From contig JBEKVB010000009.1 in the NCBI GenBank assembly GCA_049514435.1, positions 1 to 64,000 on the forward strand: a stretch of 64,000 nucleotides of DNA, in the 5' to 3' direction. The position numbers were made by a program, and so were the translations under genes. The notes below the pieces were generated by a model, which was not told the origin of the DNA, made no database searches, and was given only the letters and a program-made list of their open reading frames with translations. Source of the DNA: UBA4810 sp002479215 (GTDB taxonomy: Bacteria > Desulfobacterota > Syntrophia > Syntrophales > Smithellaceae). The stretch's first letter is position 1. Each line of letters begins with the position of its first letter. This document shows, piece by piece, positions 42,069-49,295 of the stretch.

Positions 42069-42793
42069 TACGGTATTCATAATGACAATGCACATTACTA
42101 CAACCATTAACGGAATACAAAACAAGGACCGCAGTTACATTTATATACCAAAAGAAGATCACCATTATTTTCCTGAACCAAATGAAAAATTCAAAATAAT
42201 CGACTCAAAAAATAACAAAGAATATATCGTTCATCTTGAAAATTCTTATCGCATTCCCGGTCTCAAAAGTTTTTTTAAATCGCATACAGAAATCGGAAAA
42301 GGCACAAAAATACTAATAGAAGCTATCGAACAATTTAAGAGTTATAATATTTATGTAGATCACATCCCCGACGAACTGGATCAAACTATCAGACAAGACT
42401 TAGAAGTTATTGAAAGCGAGAATTTTACTGAAGGTGGGATGTCTTTAAGGCTTGTGAATTATTTTGAGAGAAATCCTGAACTTCGAACGGCTGCCATCCG
42501 GATCCATGGAACGACATGTCTGGCATGCGGATTTAATTTTGAGAGCAAGTATGGCGAGCATGGTAAAGATTTTATTGAAGCCCATCATATAAATCCGGTT
42601 AGTCGTAATTTGGAGGAAAAAATTGTCGACCCAAATAAGGATTTGGTCGTTGTTTGTTCAAATTGTCATAGAATGATTCATAGAAACAGAATGAAAATTT
42701 TGAGTTTGGAAGATTTGCAAGAATTAATTAAGAAAATCGAAAATTGAACATGGCAATCCAGCCGACTCGTTTCACTCTCGGCTGATTTCGTCG
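42063..42793 (+). mobile_element. Integron-like gene cassette B
   Basis: Bounded by GTTCAAT (42062-42068) and its exact reverse complement ATTGAAC (42743-42749), which contains the stop codon. It is followed by a 57-bp attC-like site ending at the start of cassette C. Together B and C form a two-cassette array in one orientation. Confidence 0.78.
42082..42747 (+). CDS. HNH endonuclease, cassette-borne
   Basis: 221 aa. The C-terminal HNH nuclease (residues 145-205) has CLACGFNFESKYG, then FIEAHHINPVSR and VVVCSNCHRMIHR, all catalytic and zinc positions kept. The N-terminal ~130 residues form an unassigned strand-rich domain that might recognise DNA, as in McrA-like or modification-dependent restriction nucleases. 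The start ATG lies 14 nt after the cassette R' box. It could be a defence nuclease; that role is inference from fold and cassette context. Confidence 0.88.
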   Translation: MTMHITTTINGIQNKDRSYIYIPKEDHHYFPEPNEKFKIIDSKNNKEYIVHLENSYRIPGLKSFFKSHTEIGKGTKILIEAIEQFKSYNIYVDHIPDELDQTIRQDLEVIESENFTEGGMSLRLVNYFERNPELRTAAIRIHGTTCLACGFNFESKYGEHGKDFIEAHHINPVSRNLEEKIVDPNKDLVVVCSNCHRMIHRNRMKILSLEDLQELIKKIEN

Positions 42794-42799
42794 TTATAC
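42743..42799 (+). other. attC-like site between cassettes B and C (57 bp)
   Basis: R'' ATTGAAC, left arm CAATCCAGCCGA, right arm TCGGCTGATTTCG, R' GTTATAC. Same architecture and length as the cassette A site, and arms nearly identical to those of cassettes C and D. Confidence 0.78.
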
Positions 42800-43223
42800 T
42801 AATTAAAATAGGAGGGGCATATGAAGGACAAAAATTATTTTTCAGTTTTATTTTTTGTTTCAATAGGCATTCTTGTCGGGATCTGTTTTTCTAACTACTT
42901 TAAAACGAATAACACTTTGGCTGGAAATGTACCTTATTCAAACTTGAACTTGAATTGTGAATATCTAAATCAAGCATCAAATGATCTAGGTGTGGGTTAT
43001 CTATATCGATGTAAAGTTCCCAATGGATGGCTTCTTATACATGACAACAAAAAAAATGGTTTAAGTAATACTTATATACCTGACCCATCAAACACATGGA
43101 AATAAGAACTTTACTAACACTTCAATTCAGATTCCGAATGTTGAAGGAGTAGGCAATAAAATGCATGATAAATGGTATAACCGGTCAATCTAGCCGATCG
43201 CTACGCTCCGGCTGATTTTTTCG
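42794..43223 (+). mobile_element. Integron-like gene cassette C
   Basis: Begins at R' GTTATAC (42793-42799) and ends with its exact reverse complement GTATAAC (43175-43181) in a 55-bp attC-like site. The 430-bp unit carries one small ORF with a strong ribosome site AGGAGGGG. It abuts cassette B directly, as in an integron array. Confidence 0.78.
42821..43105 (+). CDS. Small membrane-anchored or secreted protein, cassette-borne
   Basis: 94 aa. A Lys-rich start and a hydrophobic segment (residues 7-24, with Cys in GICFS) indicate a signal anchor or uncleaved export signal. The remaining ~65 residues, with two Cys (NCEYL and YRCKV), would be periplasmic and could form one disulfide. No family recognised. 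Preceded by AGGAGGGG at 7 nt. Confidence 0.72.
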   Translation: MKDKNYFSVLFFVSIGILVGICFSNYFKTNNTLAGNVPYSNLNLNCEYLNQASNDLGVGYLYRCKVPNGWLLIHDNKKNGLSNTYIPDPSNTWK

Positions 43224-43229
43224 TAAGTT
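43175..43229 (+). other. attC-like site of cassette C (55 bp)
   Basis: R'' GTATAAC, CGGTCAATCTAGCCG, centre ATCGCTACGCTC, CGGCTGATTTTTTC, then G|TAAGTT where the terminal box has decayed or is host sequence. The central 22 bp recur at the cassette D/E junction on the other strand. Confidence 0.75.
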
Positions 43230-43243
43230 GCTCACGTGGAAAT

Positions 43244-43573
43244 TTAAACTCGTTTTAAAAATCCCAACTCCTGTAAAATCTCTCTTGCCCTCTGAGCCTC
43301 GTCGGCCTTAACCATAAGACGGGCATAGGCTCCTGCGGCGATGAGCATAATAGAGCTTTCCCCCTGAAAAAAATATGTGATTCCTTCACCGTCAAGAACG
43401 GATTTTATAAAAGCGATATCGCCCTGTTGATAAGTGGAGAAAACCTCTACGAATTCTTCATCGCCGAAATCACCGGCCGGTTCAGGCGGTAGTTTACTGA
43501 CCAGATCAACACCGCAATCCGCGCACTTTAAAAAGTCGTCTCTGTATTCGCTTTTACATCGGGGACAAAACAT
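43244..43573 (-). CDS. Zinc ribbon plus DUF2007 (putative signal-transducing) protein
   Basis: 109 aa. An N-terminal zinc ribbon CPRCKSEYRDDFLKCADCG (residues 3-21) is followed by a DUF2007-like domain: EVFSTYQQGDIAFIKSVLDGEGITYF and a C-terminal MVKADEAQRAREIL. The fold resembles PII-like/GlnB-type small domains. Function of the family is unknown. It starts 11 nt after the stop of the lipoprotein gene and is likely co-transcribed. Confidence 0.8.
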   Translation of the reverse strand: MFCPRCKSEYRDDFLKCADCGVDLVSKLPPEPAGDFGDEEFVEVFSTYQQGDIAFIKSVLDGEGITYFFQGESSIMLIAAGAYARLMVKADEAQRAREILQELGFLKRV

Positions 43574-43584
43574 TACAAATTCCC

Positions 43585-44277
43585 TTATTTAGCCAGCTTG
43601 ATAAAAACCACCGGTTCATCCCAGAGGAAGAATGATTTATCGGATGACTCGACTAAGTTTATTATATTTTTCGCGCTGTCAGTAAGACTTACCGTGGATG
43701 TATCAAATGATAGTTTCCCGTTTTCCTGCTTTTTCTTCTCTATCGTTCCTTTGATTTTACGTTCTTTTATCGCCTTGGTAAAAACTTCATTGGAGGGATG
43801 CCAGAAAATAAGTTTGTTGTCCTTTATTTGGAATCTACCCCAGATATAGTCGTCTTTACTATCTTTCTCCGGCAATATATTGAAATACAGCCAGGAATTG
43901 CCTTTCATTATTTTCAGCATTAATGTTTCAACTTTTTCTTTATCTTCCAGAAAAACAATTTTTATAATACCTTTTTCGGGATCAATTGCTTTGACGAGAA
44001 TTGCCCCTTCGTCGTTTATCCATGTGCCGTCTATCTTTTGCGCATCCAACTTGAAATCCTGCAATCCGACGATATTTTTTGAAACGACGGGACATCCCAT
44101 TAGAACCGCCAAAATTAATATCAAAAGTAATCTTTTTGCCCCGCTGCAGAAAGCTCCCGGCTTCCGCTGGAGGTTAAATGCTTCCTGCAAGCCGCGGGAT
44201 GTCGCGCTTGGAAAAGTAGCCTCCGGCTCTAGTAACCTAAAGGTCATCTGCGACCGGAGAGGCTCCACTGTTTTCAT
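43585..44277 (-). CDS. Putative lipoprotein with a displaced signal peptide
   Basis: 230 aa. A clear lipoprotein signal (AKRLLLILILAVLMGC) is present, but its Cys falls near residue 62 instead of about 18. The ATG at 44277 has a good GAGG ribosome site and reads MKT; the next ~45 codons are encoded by a palindromic repeat containing TGACCTTTAGGTTA. The repeat therefore seems to have inserted in frame between the start codon and the signal peptide. Whether export survives is unclear. The mature part is a beta-rich domain of unknown function ending in WDEPVVFIKLAK. Confidence 0.7.
   Translation of the reverse strand: MKTVEPLRSQMTFRLLEPEATFPSATSRGLQEAFNLQRKPGAFCSGAKRLLLILILAVLMGCPVVSKNIVGLQDFKLDAQKIDGTWINDEGAILVKAIDPEKGIIKIVFLEDKEKVETLMLKIMKGNSWLYFNILPEKDSKDDYIWGRFQIKDNKLIFWHPSNEVFTKAIKERKIKGTIEKKKQENGKLSFDTSTVSLTDSAKNIINLVESSDKSFFLWDEPVVFIKLAK
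44150..44270. repeat. Palindromic element inserted in the lipoprotein gene 5' end
   Basis: Contains TAACCTAAAGGTCA (44233-44246), arms CCTCTCCGG/CCGGAGG around it, and a second palindrome CAAGCCGCG/CGCGCTTG (44188-44211). It is open in the reading frame of the host gene. The insertion boundaries are estimates. Confidence 0.55.
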
Positions 44278-44347
44278 TGAAGTTACCTCACGCTAAATGC
44301 ATAAACAATTACTGCTTGAGTAATTCTTACACTTCAACTTTGTTCTA

Positions 44348-44857
44348 TTATATCCCCACCGATTGGCTTCGTCGTTCCAGTAGAATAACATCACGCCATA
44401 TCCCAGCAAGAGGGCCGTGCGTCATCTTGCCTAACCGCTCGCGCCGACCGATTTCACGAAACCCATGTTTTTTGACAAGAGCCAGACTTGCTTTGTTTTC
44501 ACGGAATATCCCGCCTTGTAGAGACCATATTCCGGACTTTTCAGAGGCACCTATCAGAGCGGTCATAAGCGCTGATCCTACGCCTTGCTGACGTTTCGCG
44601 GCACGGACGTACAAACTGACTTCTGCCACGCCCGAATATACACGGCGTCCGGAAACCGGACTCAAGGCAGCCCATCCCATTATGGCATTTCCACCTCTTG
44701 CTACCAATCTGCAATCAAGCAGGTGTGCCACATTCCATTTTCCCCAGTCAGGAGTATCCGCTTCAAACGTTGAATGGCCGGTGGCGATTCCCTCTTGATA
44801 TATACTACGGACCTGCTCCCAATCGTCAGGCGTCATCTTATCTATTACATATTCCAT
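44348..44857 (-). CDS. GNAT N-acetyltransferase, phosphinothricin acetyltransferase-like
   Basis: 169 aa. Acetyl-CoA-binding motif A is VRAAKRQQGVGSALMTALI (residues 98-116). TFEADTPDWGKW near residue 35, AALSPVSGRRVYSGVAEVSLYV and a C-terminal HGFREIGRRERLGKMTHG are typical of the Pat/Bar/MddA group, which acetylates amino-acid analogues such as methionine sulfoximine. Stand-alone gene in the accessory patch, 65 nt downstream of the DUF488 gene. Confidence 0.88.
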   Translation of the reverse strand: MEYVIDKMTPDDWEQVRSIYQEGIATGHSTFEADTPDWGKWNVAHLLDCRLVARGGNAIMGWAALSPVSGRRVYSGVAEVSLYVRAAKRQQGVGSALMTALIGASEKSGIWSLQGGIFRENKASLALVKKHGFREIGRRERLGKMTHGPLAGIWRDVILLERRSQSVGI

Positions 44858-44922
44858 TATCTTGCCTCATCCTTCCCTTTGTAAGTATCTTATCCTTCTG
44901 CTTTTCCGTTAACTTTAAAATT

Positions 44923-45312
44923 TCATACCACTTTCGCGCCTCGCTCCAAAAGCAGCGCGCGAAGCACCGATCTGTGACAGCGCCGTTCATCGGCGCAATA
45001 GCAGCCAATGGAAAAGTTGGATTCGCGCGAAAGAGCGGCGAGCAGATCAAGAGTTCTACTATTCTCCGGGCTTGCCATTTCGGCGCGAAATTTTCGTAAG
45101 AAGCCTTTCCATTCATTTTCAGTCTTGGCGCTTTGTCTAAGTTTTAATGTTTGAGGACTAGGTGACAGATTGGGGAACCATACATCATACCAATTCTGAG
45201 AAGAATACTCACTTTTAGGCACGCCGCGGGGCGGACGCCTGACCGTTCCAATGCGAATGCCTTCATTGGGGACTTTCTTAGTTCCGAGACGAACTATATG
45301 TACTGTCATCAT
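44923..45312 (-). CDS. DUF488 family protein
   Basis: About 129 aa. Family hallmarks are HIVRLGTKK at the start and the Cys-rich SIGCYCADERRCHRSVL near the C-terminus. I start at one of the tandem ATGs 45312/45309, which follow AGGGAG; the in-frame codon at 45357 lies inside the upstream gene. The start follows the epimerase-like stop by 7 nt, so they form an operon. Biochemical function unknown. Confidence 0.85.
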   Translation of the reverse strand: MMTVHIVRLGTKKVPNEGIRIGTVRRPPRGVPKSEYSSQNWYDVWFPNLSPSPQTLKLRQSAKTENEWKGFLRKFRAEMASPENSRTLDLLAALSRESNFSIGCYCADERRCHRSVLRALLLERGAKVV

Positions 45313-45319
45313 CAACTCC

Positions 45320-45958
45320 CTAATGATCAGCGAGGTCTCGAATTTCCGCGTTTTCAATTACCCGCCCCCGAATATTTTCTAATGTGGCTTTCAACATGGC
45401 CCGCCCGAGGTCTTGTCCATTCACGTAGAGGCTGCGGAATGGTTTCAATAATCTAAAGAGCGGCCTTAAGACCCGATATAGCCGTGGACTACTGCTCGAT
45501 GATTCACCGTCAATGAATGCGGGACGCCAGCAGACCGCATTGACAAGAGACATAAGATCACGCTCGGTTTCCGCTTTCACATGCGCCCACAGGAAGCGAC
45601 TGTTCATACTTGTGCCTTTACCGCTGATGAAATGGAATACAGCAGTTGGACTATGTATTTGTAGCGTGCTGGCCGCTGCGAGAGCGAAGTCGTGCGTAAT
45701 CTTCCGATATTCCTCCCCGGAGACCTGTGTTGCGGAAATGCCCAGACAAAAGAGACAGGCATTGACATCCACGAAAGCTTCTTCGATGGACGCGTAATTT
45801 AGGTAATCATTGTGAATAAATACACGAAGTTTTTTGTGGGTGAAGCGAAGCGGACGCCGGGTAATCGCGCGAATCTCCTTGACAGCCGGCGAGGAAAAGC
45901 ACGCCCGAAGAATACTACCGCCGGCGGAACCACTTGCGCCAAAGATAAGAACATTCAT
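45320..45958 (-). CDS. NAD(P)-binding Rossmann-fold protein (atypical short epimerase/TIP30-like)
   Basis: 212 aa. N-terminal GASGSAGGS is the GxxGxxG dinucleotide motif (residues 8-16). ACLFCLGIS in the middle and FISGKGTSMNS..WAHVKAETERDL replace the usual YxxxK with a related arrangement seen in TIP30/HTATIP2-like and atypical short-chain epimerases. Substrate unknown. A ribosome site (AGGAGGAG) lies just upstream. Confidence 0.82.
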   Translation of the reverse strand: MNVLIFGASGSAGGSILRACFSSPAVKEIRAITRRPLRFTHKKLRVFIHNDYLNYASIEEAFVDVNACLFCLGISATQVSGEEYRKITHDFALAAASTLQIHSPTAVFHFISGKGTSMNSRFLWAHVKAETERDLMSLVNAVCWRPAFIDGESSSSSPRLYRVLRPLFRLLKPFRSLYVNGQDLGRAMLKATLENIRGRVIENAEIRDLADH

Positions 45959-45993
45959 GGCCTATACTCCTCCTTACACAAACAAGGAGCGGT

Positions 45994-46500
45994 TTATGCT
46001 ATTTCTGAATGGAAGTGACGAACCATGCTCACTACCCAAACCACAATACCCGCCAGAAAACAACCCACTAAACCGAGAATCATAGGAGTCGAAAGGTGTG
46101 CCGGTGTCAGACTGTTAGCTTGAATGATCAAAAAGTGAATCCCGATGACAAAGCAAACAGCCAGGCAAGCAAAACAAAGGGAATGACTCAAAAGATAAGA
46201 AAATGTTTCGGATCGTCGCTCCGGCGCGAGCCAATAATCGCGACGAGGGATGTTGTAATATCTGCCTGGTAAGAACCGGCCAATAAAACATATAGCAACA
46301 AGAAACAACGGGAAGGCAAAACCAAATACTGCCGTAAACAGCAGATAAGTGGACCGATTCATCCAACCGTTGGGCTGCCCGCTGCCATTAAAATGAGTAG
46401 CAACACAATCGGGCAAATGTGAACCCGAAACCAACAAGTAACTAAAGAAACACAAATAGAGCAGCCCAAGGATGAATGCCTGTTTGCTTAATGTTTTCAT
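45994..46500 (-). CDS. DUF1648 (SdpI N-terminal-like) membrane protein
   Basis: 168 aa, four hydrophobic segments. The LPDCVATHFNGSGQPNGWM segment near residue 30 is the DUF1648 signature also seen in SdpI immunity proteins. Lacks the second SdpI half. The gene begins 13 nt after a GTTAGGC box that ends an attI-like leader, so it may be a further cassette gene, but no matching GCCTAAC was found after it. A CTCCTT/AAGGAG hairpin follows its stop. Confidence 0.85.
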   Translation of the reverse strand: MKTLSKQAFILGLLYLCFFSYLLVSGSHLPDCVATHFNGSGQPNGWMNRSTYLLFTAVFGFAFPLFLVAICFIGRFLPGRYYNIPRRDYWLAPERRSETFSYLLSHSLCFACLAVCFVIGIHFLIIQANSLTPAHLSTPMILGLVGCFLAGIVVWVVSMVRHFHSEIA

Positions 46501-46513
46501 AGCGTTTAAAGTC

Positions 46514-46558
46514 GCCTAACAATTAATATACGAACTTCACTTTTTCCGATTTTTGATA
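46514..46558 (-). other. Fourth attI-like leader, upstream of the DUF1648 gene
   Basis: Minus strand ending GTATATTAATTG|TTAGGC; the box GTTAGGC fits the canonical integron R' consensus GTTRRRY exactly. The 41 bp align ungapped to the 14.7-kb leader, with the central part more diverged but TCGGAAAA and TATATTAATTGTT kept. Confidence 0.55.
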
Positions 46559-46642
46559 CATCTTTAAATTACCTCAACAATTTAACTTTTGCAATTGTTA
46601 TCCTCAACTAGCTATTGTGATATTTCGTATTTTATCTATAAT

Positions 46643-46712
46643 CACGGGTATGAATCGAAGCAATGTTGTAGCAACCTGTGATATGTTATACTCTCCGCTG
46701 CGCGGGATTGCC
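46643..46712. repeat. Copy of the 10.96-11.02 kb repeat, inverted
   Basis: CACGGGTATGAATCG at the left and TCCGCTGCGCGGGATTG at the right correspond, on the other strand, to the two ends of the repeat beside the YrdC gene. The middle differs in length and sequence. Confidence 0.55.
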
Positions 46713-46747
46713 CCAATAGCCTTTGGCTATGGGATTAATTCAGCTAA

Positions 46748-46779
46748 CAGATATTACTGCACTGCGTTTGTAATATCTG
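46748..46779. repeat. Perfect 10-bp inverted repeat
   Basis: CAGATATTAC/GTAATATCTG with a 12-nt spacer. No T-run. Could be a regulator site for mrfA, 135 nt downstream, or a repeat end. Confidence 0.5.
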
Positions 46780-46913
46780 AGTTTCATTAATTCGAACAGC
46801 AAGTTTCGGCATGTGTGACCTCTTGTGACCTTCAGGTTATTAGGTTATGCGCTTCGCTTTTGACATTGGAGTTTCACAATAAAGTAGCGAACTTTTAAAG
46901 GTTAAATAAAATT

Positions 46914-49295
46914 ATGGCGAAGCTGACATTAAATGAGTGGGTCGCCCGCTTAAAGAAAAATAAAAGTTTTCTTCATAGTGCCGCCGCTATTGTTGATATT
47001 CCCGAAAAAATAGGCGATTGGGAAGATTATCCATCATGGGTTAATCCGCAGTTGCAGTCGGTTTTGAAGAAACACGGCATGGAGAGACTCTACAAACATC
47101 AGGCGCAGGCAATTCGTTTTATCCGCAACGGTAAGGATGTTGTGCTGGTTACGCCTACGGCCAGCGGCAAGACTCTTTGCTATAATCTTCCTGTCCTCCA
47201 AAGCATTCTGGAGGAACCGGAAACACGCGCCTTATATCTTTTTCCGACCAAAGCGCTGGCGCAGGATCAAATGCATGAGATTTACAGCCTGATTACCGAC
47301 CTGAAAGCCGATATCAAAACTTTTACTTATGACGGCGATACACCCGATGATGCCCGCCAGGCTATCCGCAAACAGGGACATGTCGTCGTTACCAATCCGG
47401 ATATGCTGCACGCGGGAATCCTGCCGCATCATACTAAATGGCAAAAGCTATTCGTTAATTTAAAATATATCGTCATTGATGAATTACATATTTACCGCGG
47501 CATTTTCGGCTCGCACTTTGCCAATGTCATCCGCCGGCTGGTGCGGATTTGCCGTTTTTACGGCGCTAATCCCGTTTTCATTTGTTGCTCGGCAACCGTC
47601 GCCAATCCCCGTGAACATGCCAAAAAAATATTGGAGCGTGAGGTTGCTCTTTTGGATAAAAGCGGCGCACCCACTGCGGCAAAAACATTTATCCTTTATA
47701 ATCCACCACTGGTTAACCGCGAGTTGGGTATCCGGCAGAGCGCCATGACGCCCGCGCGCAAGATTGCCGCTGATCTCATCGAAAACGACATTCAAACAAT
47801 TGTTTTTGCCACCAGCCGCTTAAACGTGGAAGTGCTGACCAAATATCTGAAAGACAAATTCGTGCGGACAAAGCCTAAGGATGATCATTTTGTCACCGGT
47901 TACCGCGGCGGCTATCTGCCGAATCTGCGCCGTGAGATCGAAAGCGGCCTGCGGGAGCGCGAAGTTATGGGAGTTATCAGCACCAACGCACTGGAGCTAG
48001 GCATTGATATCGGTAATCTGGAAGCGTGCATTATGGTGGGCTATCCCGGCTCTATTGCCAGTACCTGGCAGCAGGCGGGGCGCGCGGGAAGGCGTACAGG
48101 CCGCAGTCTGGCCATGCTCATTGCCCGCAGTAATCCTTTAGATCAATTTATCATGGAAAATCCCGATTACTTCTTTGCGCTCTCGCCCGAACATTGCCGC
48201 ATCAATCCTGATAATCTACTTATTTTACTGCACCATATCAAAAGCGCCGCCTTTGAATTGCCCTTTGAAAAGGGAGAAAAATTTGGTGGTGAAAATCTGG
48301 AAGAATTCCTCCGCTATCTCGAGGAAAAAGGAGTCCTGCATCGCACCAACGACCGTTGGCACTGGGCGGCGGAAAGTTATCCGGCGGATGAAGTAAGTTT
48401 ACGAGCAATTAACCCGGAAAATGTTGTCGTGGTGGATACCACGGAGGCGGGCAAACACAAGGTGATTGCGGAGGTGGACTGGGACAGTGCCTTTACCGCT
48501 GTGCATGATGAAGCCATTTATATGCTGGCCTCCGAGCAGTATCACGTGGACAAACTCGATCTGGAAGGGAAAAAAGCTTATGTGCGCAAGGTAGATTCCG
48601 ATTACTATACCGATGCCATGACTTACACCAACGTCAGGGTAATCGATTCTTTTGAGAATCACAAAGATGCCGGAGCTATTGTAGAGCACGGTGAAGTTCA
48701 GGTGGTACGCAAAGTAGTCGGCTATAAAAAGATTAAATTTTACACTTCCGAAAATCTCGGTTACGGCGATGTGAATCTGCCGGAAAAAGATATGCACACG
48801 ACCAGTTACTGGTTTACCATTCCGCGCGATCTTCTCCGTAAACTTAGCTTTACACCGGCGGAAATTATTGATGGCCTTTCCGGCCTGGCCTACACTCTAC
48901 ATCATTTATCCGCCATGTATTTGATGGCGGATACGCACGACATCGATCGCTCGCTGGGCGATAAAAGCGGAGAATGGTTTGTCAACCAGGGTAAAGCCGG
49001 AAGGATAATAACTTCTTTTGGATCCGGACGTCCAGAAAATTTGGATGACAAAGCAGGGGCCAGAATTGACGAGTTCGATCCGACCATCTTTATCTTCGAT
49101 TCCTATCCGGGAGGCATAGGATTTTCCGAACTCCTCTATCGCGAACACGCTAATTTGCTTTCCGCCGCGAAGAGCCTCGTGGAGAAATGCCCATGCGCTT
49201 ATGGTTGTCCATCCTGTGTTGGTCCGACATTGGAAGTAGGAAAAACTGCCAAAGAAATTGTGCCTAAAATTGTGGAGTTGATTATCGGCAAATGA
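46914..49295 (+). CDS. mrfA: DEAD/DEAH-box helicase with DUF1998, MrfA/YprA-like
   Basis: 793-aa DNA helicase. Motif I TPTASGKT, motif II DELH, motif VI QQAGRAGRRTGR. The C-terminal DUF1998-type region ends in CPCAYGCPSC, the four-Cys metal site of MrfA. In Bacillus subtilis MrfA works with the exonuclease MrfB in a UvrA-independent excision repair of mitomycin-type lesions. The next gene here is the MrfB homologue, overlapping by 4 nt (ATGA), which supports the assignment strongly. Confidence 0.92.
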   Translation: MAKLTLNEWVARLKKNKSFLHSAAAIVDIPEKIGDWEDYPSWVNPQLQSVLKKHGMERLYKHQAQAIRFIRNGKDVVLVTPTASGKTLCYNLPVLQSILEEPETRALYLFPTKALAQDQMHEIYSLITDLKADIKTFTYDGDTPDDARQAIRKQGHVVVTNPDMLHAGILPHHTKWQKLFVNLKYIVIDELHIYRGIFGSHFANVIRRLVRICRFYGANPVFICCSATVANPREHAKKILEREVALLDKSGAPTAAKTFILYNPPLVNRELGIRQSAMTPARKIAADLIENDIQTIVFATSRLNVEVLTKYLKDKFVRTKPKDDHFVTGYRGGYLPNLRREIESGLREREVMGVISTNALELGIDIGNLEACIMVGYPGSIASTWQQAGRAGRRTGRSLAMLIARSNPLDQFIMENPDYFFALSPEHCRINPDNLLILLHHIKSAAFELPFEKGEKFGGENLEEFLRYLEEKGVLHRTNDRWHWAAESYPADEVSLRAINPENVVVVDTTEAGKHKVIAEVDWDSAFTAVHDEAIYMLASEQYHVDKLDLEGKKAYVRKVDSDYYTDAMTYTNVRVIDSFENHKDAGAIVEHGEVQVVRKVVGYKKIKFYTSENLGYGDVNLPEKDMHTTSYWFTIPRDLLRKLSFTPAEIIDGLSGLAYTLHHLSAMYLMADTHDIDRSLGDKSGEWFVNQGKAGRIITSFGSGRPENLDDKAGARIDEFDPTIFIFDSYPGGIGFSELLYREHANLLSAAKSLVEKCPCAYGCPSCVGPTLEVGKTAKEIVPKIVELIIGK

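Larger units (their letters stand above)
46501..46913. other. Repeat-rich intergenic region before mrfA
   Basis: 413 bp without a gene. From left to right it holds the attI-like leader (46514-46558), a copy of the CAATCCCGC repeat (46643-46712), an ATAGCC/GGCTAT hairpin (46716-46730), a perfect 10-bp inverted repeat (46748-46779) and the TGACCTTCAGGTTA core (46826-46839). Four repeat families meet here, suggesting an insertion-tolerant spot. Confidence 0.6.

Noticed and set aside
44348..45958. The acetyltransferase, DUF488 and epimerase-like genes as further cassettes
   Set aside because: No complementary 7-bp boxes or attC-like hairpins bracket these genes; they form an ordinary short operon.
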